A stretch of DNA of 32,249 nt from CAYOHR01 sp964512145 (GTDB lineage Bacteria > Bacteroidota > Bacteroidia > Flavobacteriales_G > JALEGO01), in the NCBI GenBank assembly GCA_964512145.1, contig CAZEIM010000030.1, forward strand, positions 1-32,249, written 5' to 3'. The position numbers and the translations under genes are program-made. Positions 26,472 to 32,249 of the stretch are shown here, piece after piece; the first letter of the stretch is position 1, and every line of letters begins with the position of its first letter. The notes under the pieces were generated by a model. That model ran no database searches and was not told where the DNA came from. It worked only from the letters and a program-made list of their open reading frames with translations.

Positions 26472-26684
26472 ATGATAAAACAATTTTTACCAATTTTAAC
26501 CTTTATGCTGTTATTTGCATGTAAAAAAGATCGAATTTGCACTTGTACATATACAGGAGATACAGGAGTTACTTTAACTAAAGATTATGAAATTACCCAT
26601 GTTACCAAAAAACAAGCCGATGAAGTTTGTGAAAACAATGAAATTACGATAGGAAGTTTTGTATGGACTTGCGAACTAAAATAA
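26472..26684 (+). CDS. Small cysteine-rich lipoprotein
   Basis: 70 residues. Lipobox LLFAC with Cys17, then a mature domain of about 54 residues with four more cysteines (Cys23, Cys25, Cys53, Cys67). The segment ICTCTYTGDTGVTLTKDYEI and the spacing of the cysteines suggest a small disulfide-linked fold. I do not recognise a named function; short lipoproteins of this form (CKKD...CTC) occur in Bacteroidota. It lies between the Ig-like protein and a membrane protein with a periplasmic thioredoxin-like CGFC domain, which would be able to act on its cysteines. Confidence 0.75.
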   Translation: MIKQFLPILTFMLLFACKKDRICTCTYTGDTGVTLTKDYEITHVTKKQADEVCENNEITIGSFVWTCELK

Positions 26685-26689
26685 ATTTC

Positions 26690-27619
26690 ATGAAAAACAT
26701 TCTTATTATCACCATATTTACAGTAAAAATTATCCTTGCATTATCGTGGTTTTATTTGGGGTTTAATACACTATATCCGATAGAAATTGCTGAAACTACA
26801 TTTTACGCTATTTTCCCTATTCACTGGTTTTTGACTCCCATCATGATAAGAATATTTATTGGCTTAATTTTTTCAACAACCCTCCTAATCGTTTTTCCAA
26901 TAAATAAATCGTGGTTAAAATATTGGGTGTTTATATTGTGTTTAATTGCCTGGGCAGATATATTGTTTTTACAAAATACATCGTATTATTCAGGGTTATT
27001 TAAGTTTCCAGAACCATTACACCATATCTTATACATGGTTTTAATATCTGTTTTAACTTTAATATATATCTTTTTTCAAGATAACCTTTCAAATTATTTA
27101 AATAAATACAAAATACCTTTTTGGCTAAAAATTATTTGGATTATTGGCATAATACTTCTTTTTTTATTGCCATTTATTTTAAATCCGGTATATCCACAAG
27201 ATTTTTCACAAAACTCAAGCAAAGATGATATTTTGCTCCAACAAACCGATACATTATTGTCGCATTTTCCAGTACTTAATAATTCAAACGAACCTACATT
27301 AGTAGCGTTTTTTAGTACTGGGTGTGGTTTTTGTAAAATTTCTGCCATACGTTTACAACAAATTGTAAATCACCATCCTCAAGCATTAAAAATACATATT
27401 GTATACTGGGGCACCGAAGAGTATATAAAAAAATTTAGAAATGCTACGCACAACGATTTACCTTATTTTTATCTTGAAAATGAAAAGTTCCCTGAAATGG
27501 CAGGATTTAGTTATCCTCATTTCAAACTTATTAAAAATGGCAAGTTATTACATGCATGGACAGGTTCACAATTTAATTATCACGCATATCAATCAATAAC
27601 CAAATATGATTCAAAATAA
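26690..27619 (+). CDS. Membrane protein with DoxX-like helices and periplasmic thioredoxin-like domain
   Basis: 309 residues from the preferred ATG at 26690. Five hydrophobic helices (about 4-24, 51-70, 78-96, 112-130, 146-165) are followed by a soluble thioredoxin-like domain with the redox motif CGFC (Cys212, Cys215, in FFSTGCGFCKISAIRLQQI) and a later YPHFKLIKNGKLLHAWTG, equivalent to the thioredoxin cis-proline region. The hydrophobic part may pass electrons or anchor the domain. The frame opens at ATG 26663 inside the lipoprotein gene, but starting at 26690 removes the overlap and begins right at the first helix. A thiol-disulfide role in the periplasm is likely; the partner is unknown. 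It overlaps the thiL start by 14 bases. Confidence 0.75.
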   Translation: MKNILIITIFTVKIILALSWFYLGFNTLYPIEIAETTFYAIFPIHWFLTPIMIRIFIGLIFSTTLLIVFPINKSWLKYWVFILCLIAWADILFLQNTSYYSGLFKFPEPLHHILYMVLISVLTLIYIFFQDNLSNYLNKYKIPFWLKIIWIIGIILLFLLPFILNPVYPQDFSQNSSKDDILLQQTDTLLSHFPVLNNSNEPTLVAFFSTGCGFCKISAIRLQQIVNHHPQALKIHIVYWGTEEYIKKFRNATHNDLPYFYLENEKFPEMAGFSYPHFKLIKNGKLLHAWTGSQFNYHAYQSITKYDSK

Positions 27620-28640
27620 CGATGACAATAGAACCGAATTAAGTGCTATCGGTGAATTTGGACTAATCCAAAAAATTGCAGAAAAGGTAACTTTATACCA
27701 TCCAACAACTGTTTTTGGTATTGGGGATGATGCAGCAGTCATTTCACCGGCTAAAAAAAACATATTGGTTAGTAGTGATATATTAGCCGAGAATATACAT
27801 TTTAATTTATCCTATACACCTTTAAAGCACTTAGGGTATAAGTCTGTTGTTGTAAATGTATCCGATATATATGCCATGTATGGAATTCCTACACAAATTA
27901 TTGTGAGTATTGCGGTATCTAATAGATTTTCAGTTGAAGCAATTGAAGAATTATATGAGGGCATTCATTTAGCATGTAAATATTATAATGTTGATTTAGT
28001 AGGAGGAGATACTACATCTTCTTCATCGGGTTTAGTTATTAGTATTACTGCTATTGGAGAAACAGATACTCCTGTTTATAGAAGCGGAGCTCAAGAACAT
28101 GATTTATTGTGTGTAAGCGGAGATTTAGGTGGGGCGTATGCCGGTTTACAAATTTTAGAGCGTGAGCGATTAATATTTGAAGAAAATAAATTGATACAAC
28201 CCGATTTATCTGGCTATGAATACGTACTAGAGCGACAATTAAAACCTGAAGCTAAAAAAAATATCATAGAAATGTTATATCAAAAAAAGGTTGTTCCTAC
28301 CTCGATGATAGATATTTCAGATGGGCTTTCATCCGAAATACTTCATATTTGTGATGCCTCAAAAAAGGGGTGTGCATTATATGAAGAAAAAATCCCCATA
28401 GATTATGAAACGATTAAAGTTGCAGAGGAATTAAATATTGAACCCTTAATTTGTGCGTTGAATGGAGGAGAAGATTACGAACTTTTATTTACAATATCTC
28501 AAAAAGATTATGATAAAATAAAAGATGAAAAAAAAGTGCATATTATTGGTCATATTCAAGAGCAAAGTTCCGGAAATCATCTTATTACTAAATCCGGGGT
28601 AGCCATTCAATTAAAAGCAAAAGGGTGGAAGCATCTTTAA
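27606..28640 (+). CDS. thiL: Thiamine-monophosphate kinase ThiL
   Basis: Phosphorylates thiamine monophosphate to the cofactor thiamine diphosphate; cytoplasmic, PurM/AIR-synthetase fold. 344 residues. Motifs: ELSAIGEFGLIQKI at the start, GIGDDAAVI (38-46), VNVSDIYAM (83-91), LVGGDTTSS (131-139), IDISDGLSSE, and NGGEDYELLFT near the end. No TPP riboswitch is visible upstream, and the start overlaps the preceding gene, so expression follows the operon. The flippase gene follows after 15 bases. Confidence 0.95.
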   Translation: MIQNNDDNRTELSAIGEFGLIQKIAEKVTLYHPTTVFGIGDDAAVISPAKKNILVSSDILAENIHFNLSYTPLKHLGYKSVVVNVSDIYAMYGIPTQIIVSIAVSNRFSVEAIEELYEGIHLACKYYNVDLVGGDTTSSSSGLVISITAIGETDTPVYRSGAQEHDLLCVSGDLGGAYAGLQILERERLIFEENKLIQPDLSGYEYVLERQLKPEAKKNIIEMLYQKKVVPTSMIDISDGLSSEILHICDASKKGCALYEEKIPIDYETIKVAEELNIEPLICALNGGEDYELLFTISQKDYDKIKDEKKVHIIGHIQEQSSGNHLITKSGVAIQLKAKGWKHL

Positions 28641-28655
28641 TATGAGCTAATCAGA

Positions 28656-30155
28656 ATGGGTGTCATTAAGAAACAATCAATTCAAAATTTAGCCATAAAC
28701 TATTTTGGTATTGTTTTAGGGTACATAAATGTTTCTTTACTTTTTCCCAAAATGCTTAGTATGGAAGAATTTGGACTTACCCGAATTTTAGTATCCATAT
28801 CAGCTATTTTTGCTCAATTTTCTATGTTAGGAATACCCAGAAGTATTCAAAAGTTTTTCCCGTTTTTTAAAACAGAAGATAAAAAGAATCATGGTTTTTT
28901 TCTATTTATGATGCTTATCCCTTTGTTCGGGTTTGTCCTTATTACATCCTTGTATTTTATATTTAAAGATTTTATTCTACAATATTATCAATCAAATGCT
29001 ACACTATTAATTCAGCATTATGAATTAGGTGCGATAATTTCTTTTTTAGTTTTATACTGTTCATTGCTAGAAAGTTATCTTTCTGCTCTTTTAAAAACGG
29101 TAGTTCAAAATTTCTTACGAACGGTTTTATTAAGAATTATTTGGTGTATAGAAGTAGTCCTGTATTACTATGGATATATTGATTTTACTATATTTATTTA
29201 TTCGTTTGTAGGAGCTTATGGGATAAATGTATTCTTACTTTTGGCTTATGCCTTTTATTTAAAACAAATCCACTGGAAGGTGAATAAAAAAGTGTACAAA
29301 AGAAAACTTGTACGTTATATTACCAAATACTCTTTGTTTAGTATTTTATCGGGAGTTACCTTTACCATTGTTGGAAATATAGATCAGTTAATGATTGGAT
29401 CGTATTTAGGACTAGATTATATTTCTATTTATGCAGTTAGTATGTATATAAGCAATGTTATGTATATTCCTTTAACATCGCTAGGAGGTATAGTTTTTCC
29501 GGTAATATCAAGATTATGGAGGGAGAAAAATTTCTCAGAAATTCAAAAAATTTATCATAAAAGCAGTATTAATTTATTTATAACTGGAGGATATATTTTT
29601 ATAGTAATTTGGGCTTCCATTGATGAATATATCTCTATACTAAGTACATCATATTCCTCTATAAAATACGTGGCTTTTTTTTTAGCAATGGGTAAATTAT
29701 TTGATATGGCTACCGGTGTTAACGGACAAATTTTAGCCGTTTCAAAATTTTATTCTTTCGAAACATATTCTGCCATTTTTTTAGCTATTTGTACAATTGC
29801 AACAAATTTTATATTAATCCCCATTTTTGGAATTACAGGAGCAGCCATTGCTACGGCATTAACATTAATGCTTTATAATATTTTGAGAATTATATATTTA
29901 TATAAAAAATTAGGTATGTTCCCTTTTGTATCTAAAGATATGTTTAAAGCGTGCATGGTATTTCTTATGCCTTTTATTGGGATGCATTTTTGGCCTTTTA
30001 GTATTGAGAATATTATATATTCTGTATTATTAAAATCGATCATTTCTACTGCAATATTTTTTATTCTTTTAGTCGTGCTTAAACCTTCCGAAGATATTCA
30101 TGTCATTATTCAAAAATTACAAATCAGATTTTTTAAAAAAATATATATACCATGA
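28656..30155 (+). CDS. Polysaccharide flippase (Wzx/MOP superfamily)
   Basis: 499 residues of mostly hydrophobic helices (12-14 predicted), in the layout of Wzx/RfbX-type flippases that move undecaprenyl-linked glycans across the inner membrane. Supporting segments: GMxxR-like opening (KKQSIQNLAINYFGIVLGYI), MEEFGLTRILVSI, IDQLMIGSYLGLDYISIYAV, and FGITGAAIATALTLMLYN. The sequence gives no sugar specificity. The stop codon overlaps the wecB start (ATGA), so the two are translationally coupled. Together with wecB and the WcaJ-type transferase on the other strand it suggests a surface or exopolysaccharide pathway. Confidence 0.88.
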   Translation: MGVIKKQSIQNLAINYFGIVLGYINVSLLFPKMLSMEEFGLTRILVSISAIFAQFSMLGIPRSIQKFFPFFKTEDKKNHGFFLFMMLIPLFGFVLITSLYFIFKDFILQYYQSNATLLIQHYELGAIISFLVLYCSLLESYLSALLKTVVQNFLRTVLLRIIWCIEVVLYYYGYIDFTIFIYSFVGAYGINVFLLLAYAFYLKQIHWKVNKKVYKRKLVRYITKYSLFSILSGVTFTIVGNIDQLMIGSYLGLDYISIYAVSMYISNVMYIPLTSLGGIVFPVISRLWREKNFSEIQKIYHKSSINLFITGGYIFIVIWASIDEYISILSTSYSSIKYVAFFLAMGKLFDMATGVNGQILAVSKFYSFETYSAIFLAICTIATNFILIPIFGITGAAIATALTLMLYNILRIIYLYKKLGMFPFVSKDMFKACMVFLMPFIGMHFWPFSIENIIYSVLLKSIISTAIFFILLVVLKPSEDIHVIIQKLQIRFFKKIYIP

Positions 30156-31231
30156 AAATAATTACAGTGGTAGGAGCTAGGCCTCAGTTTGTTAAAGCGG
30201 CTGTGCTTAGCAGGTTAATTAGGGATAACCACTCTATAGATGAAGTTATTATACATACCGGGCAACATTTTGACTCTAAAATGTCCGATATATTTTTTGA
30301 AGAAATGGATATTCCTAAGCCTCATTTTACGCTGGATATTAATTCCTTAAGTCACGGAGCGATGACCGGAAGAATGCTTGAGGGAATAGAAAAAATATTA
30401 CTTGAACAAAAACCGGATATGGTGTTGGTATATGGAGATACAAATACAACCTTAGCAGGCGCACTAGCGGCCAAAAAAATACATATTCCCGTAGCTCATA
30501 TAGAAGCGGGATTAAGGTCATTTAACATGCAAATGCCAGAGGAAATTAACAGAATACTTACCGATAGAATATCCGATTATTTATTTTGTCCTACCTCTAC
30601 AGCTATCAATAATTTAGAACATGAAGGTTTTAAATATTTTAACGTGAACATCATTAAAACAGGAGATATTATGTTTGATGCTGCATTGTATTATGGGGCA
30701 ATTTCAAAAAATAAATCAAAAATCATTTCTGAATTAGAATTGCACGATAAATCATTTGTTTTATCTACGATTCACAGGCAAGAAAACACCGATGATCCTA
30801 TAAAGCTAAAAAATATATTTCGTGCTTTAGATTATATTCATGCTATAAACCCAGTAATTATTCCATTGCATCCCCGAACTAAAAAACTTATGCAATTACA
30901 TGGTATTTCAACTAACTGCGTCATCATTGACCCTGTTGGGTATTTTGATATACTTGAATTAATTAAGCATTGTACTTTAGTAGTTACCGACAGTGGTGGT
31001 TTACAAAAAGAAGCCTACTATTTTTTAAAAAATAGTATTATTTTGAGAGATCAAACCGAATGGCTTGAATTAACGAATAACCATGTAAGTATGTTAGCAG
31101 GATGTGAGTACGAAAATATTATTAAATCATTTCAATCTATGATTTCTAAACCTAAACCACAAATAAATAAAGATTGGTTTGGAGATGGGAATTCTGCTAA
31201 TATTATTTTACAGTCACTTATTAATTCATAA
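30152..31231 (+). CDS. wecB: UDP-N-acetylglucosamine 2-epimerase (non-hydrolysing)
   Basis: Interconverts UDP-GlcNAc and UDP-ManNAc, providing ManNAc-type sugars for surface glycans; cytoplasmic GT-B fold. 359 residues. Motifs: VVGARPQFVKAA, HTGQHFD, VYGDTNTTLAGALAAKK, HIEAGLRSFNMQMPEEINR, STIHRQENTD and VTDSGGLQKEA. All fit the non-hydrolysing bacterial enzyme. It ends the tightly packed plus-strand run; an A/T-only hairpin lies directly after the stop. Confidence 0.94.
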   Translation: MKIITVVGARPQFVKAAVLSRLIRDNHSIDEVIIHTGQHFDSKMSDIFFEEMDIPKPHFTLDINSLSHGAMTGRMLEGIEKILLEQKPDMVLVYGDTNTTLAGALAAKKIHIPVAHIEAGLRSFNMQMPEEINRILTDRISDYLFCPTSTAINNLEHEGFKYFNVNIIKTGDIMFDAALYYGAISKNKSKIISELELHDKSFVLSTIHRQENTDDPIKLKNIFRALDYIHAINPVIIPLHPRTKKLMQLHGISTNCVIIDPVGYFDILELIKHCTLVVTDSGGLQKEAYYFLKNSIILRDQTEWLELTNNHVSMLAGCEYENIIKSFQSMISKPKPQINKDWFGDGNSANIILQSLINS

Positions 31232-31251
31232 TTTTTTTAAATAAAAAAATT
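31230..31251. terminator. Possible A/T-only bidirectional terminator after wecB
   Basis: AATTTTTTT, loop AAAT, AAAAAAATT: a perfect 9-bp inverted repeat overlapping the wecB stop codon. The stem has no G or C, so pairing is weak, and it may be chance in AT-rich DNA. Confidence 0.3.
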
Positions 31252-31258
31252 ATTTTTG
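31251..31258 (+). promoter_or_regulatory. Possible -7 element upstream of the vWA gene
   Basis: TATTTTTG matches TAnnTTTG. No TTG lies 17-23 bases upstream, so only half the promoter is visible. It would give a leader of roughly 70 bases before the ATG at 31333. Confidence 0.3.
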
Positions 31259-31332
31259 CATTTGTTATTTTTTATTTAAAATATAGGCAACCTTTTAAAT
31301 TTTATTCGTTCAATAATTAAAATCTCTGAAAA

Positions 31333-32249
31333 ATGAATATTTTCAAAAAATACTATTTTGCATTTATACTTAGCATTTTTTATTCACTATATTCTTTTAA
31401 TATTTCCTATGCCGCTATGTGCAATAGGGACATTATTATAGTATTAGATAATAGTGGTTCAATGAATTTAACAGTAAATTGGCCTACTATTAAGCAAAGT
31501 GTAGATGATTTAATAGATCAGTTATTTTTAACTCCCGGCACTCGTGTTTCTGTAGTTCATTATGGTATGGAGGGTTTAGATCCTAGAATTTATATTGAAA
31601 GTGATTTTACTAGCGACCCTATTGTTGCTAAAAATTACGTAGAAAGACAAGCTCAGGTTGGGATGGGAGATTATTTGTCCGAATCTATGATTTTAGTAGG
31701 AAAGGCCTTAGATGGTATTTTTGATCCCGAAATTGTGAGTCCTCAAAAAACACTCAACCAATCTCCTTCTGCTAAGTTAGGGGTATTAATTTTAACCGAT
31801 GGTTCTAGAGATTCATGGGGTACTTTTGGATCTGCATTAATTAGTTCTACTAATCCGACTGATCCTTTTGAAGTATATAATGCCTTTAAAGTAACTAGAG
31901 ACGCAAAATTTGCGGTAGTTCATGTTTTCCCATGGTGGACAGATCCTATTGCTCAAGCAGCTGGCGCAGCCATATCTTCTGTAGGATATATATATGTAGG
32001 GCCTGTTGAGGCGAATGCTGGAGATCCTGACGGCAGTGGTGTAACTCCTCGTCAATATATAGAAAAAACTACTTATTCTTTTATCCCATCCGAAGTAATT
32101 GATTTAGCGAATAGTTTAGATTGTGAGTCAGAGTTTGATTATCAATTTTTATGTTTAGGAGACTCTACCGAATTTACAGCTTATTTTGATACTACTCCCG
32201 ACTCAGTACTATGGGATTTTGGAGTTCCGGGCATTTCTACGGACACTAG
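31333..32249 (+). CDS. Exported vWA-domain protein with PKD-like domain, 3' end outside window
   Basis: Open from ATG 31333 to the window edge (305 codons and two bases). A signal peptide (MNIFKKYYFAFILSIFYSLY..., cleavage near SYA) is followed by a von Willebrand type A domain at about 33-230: IIIVLDNSGSM holds the metal-binding DxSxS (Asp39, Ser41, Ser43), and VLILTDGSRDSW (Asp156) follows. From about residue 265 (CESEFDYQFLCLGDSTEFTAYF) a PKD-like beta domain begins, with SVLWDFGVPG near the edge. Such vWA/PKD proteins in Bacteroidota are often large surface proteins with a T9SS sorting domain at the end, which would lie outside the window. Adhesion or matrix binding is a guess. Confidence 0.85.
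   Translation, partial: MNIFKKYYFAFILSIFYSLYSFNISYAAMCNRDIIIVLDNSGSMNLTVNWPTIKQSVDDLIDQLFLTPGTRVSVVHYGMEGLDPRIYIESDFTSDPIVAKNYVERQAQVGMGDYLSESMILVGKALDGIFDPEIVSPQKTLNQSPSAKLGVLILTDGSRDSWGTFGSALISSTNPTDPFEVYNAFKVTRDAKFAVVHVFPWWTDPIAQAAGAAISSVGYIYVGPVEANAGDPDGSGVTPRQYIEKTTYSFIPSEVIDLANSLDCESEFDYQFLCLGDSTEFTAYFDTTPDSVLWDFGVPGISTDT

Noticed and set aside
27500..27605. TPP riboswitch before thiL
   Set aside because: The upstream sequence is coding for the thioredoxin-like protein and contains no THI-box-like motif.
31837..32055. Reverse-strand ORF of 72 codons
   Set aside because: It lies inside the vWA coding sequence in another frame and shows no domain or leader.

Overview
The window is AT-rich DNA from a member of the phylum Bacteroidota, probably a flavobacterium- or cytophaga-like lineage, in draft quality (one run of Ns, one likely homopolymer frameshift). 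The evidence for the group is strong: PorU, PorP/SprF and GldJ of the type IX secretion/gliding machinery, a T9SS C-terminal sorting domain on a secreted protein, DUF4293 beside rho, and a promoter of the Bacteroidota type (TTG, 20 bases, TAnnTTTG) in front of sufA. No rRNA, tRNA, CRISPR array or recognisable insertion sequence was seen.

Layout. 1-1139 (-): 5' part of a TrkH potassium transporter, running off the left edge, with a frameshift in an A8 run. 1426-9573 (+): an iron-sulfur cluster assembly (SUF) operon, sufA-sufB-[three extra genes]-sufC-sufD-sufS-sufE. The extra genes, about 2.6 kb between sufB and sufC, are a T9SS-exported phospholipase-D-like protein (interrupted by the assembly gap), a 178-residue protein with a UvrD-C-terminal-like barrel, and a four-helix-bundle (23S rRNA IVP/S23) protein bracketed by degenerate tandem heptanucleotide repeats in opposite orientation. 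9570-16067: the T9SS/gliding block, porU (-) diverging from a porP/sprF paralogue and gldJ (+), closed by a strong intrinsic terminator. 16073-17401 (+): murF, starting six bases after the terminator's T-run. 17376-20259 (-): rseP, a small lipoprotein and an acyl-CoA dehydrogenase. 20484-23387 (-): rho followed by a WcaJ-type sugar-phosphate transferase. 23640-31231 (+): a tightly packed run, DUF4293-panC-alkC-Ig-like secreted protein-small Cys-rich lipoprotein-membrane thioredoxin-like protein-thiL-flippase-wecB. 31333-end (+): 5' part of an exported vWA/PKD protein.

How they work together. SUF genes build and deliver Fe-S clusters (SufS/SufE mobilise sulfur, SufBCD is the scaffold, SufA the carrier). 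PorU removes sorting domains from T9SS cargo, such as the PLD-like protein encoded inside the suf operon and possibly the vWA protein at the right edge; GldJ is an outer-membrane lipoprotein of the gliding/T9SS apparatus. The WcaJ-type transferase, flippase and WecB fit an exopolysaccharide or surface glycan pathway divided between two strands.

The most unusual part is the four-helix-bundle gene with its flanking heptad repeats: the left repeats encode the last residues of the upstream gene and the right repeats form the whole immediate leader of sufC, which looks like insertion of a discrete unit into an essential operon.
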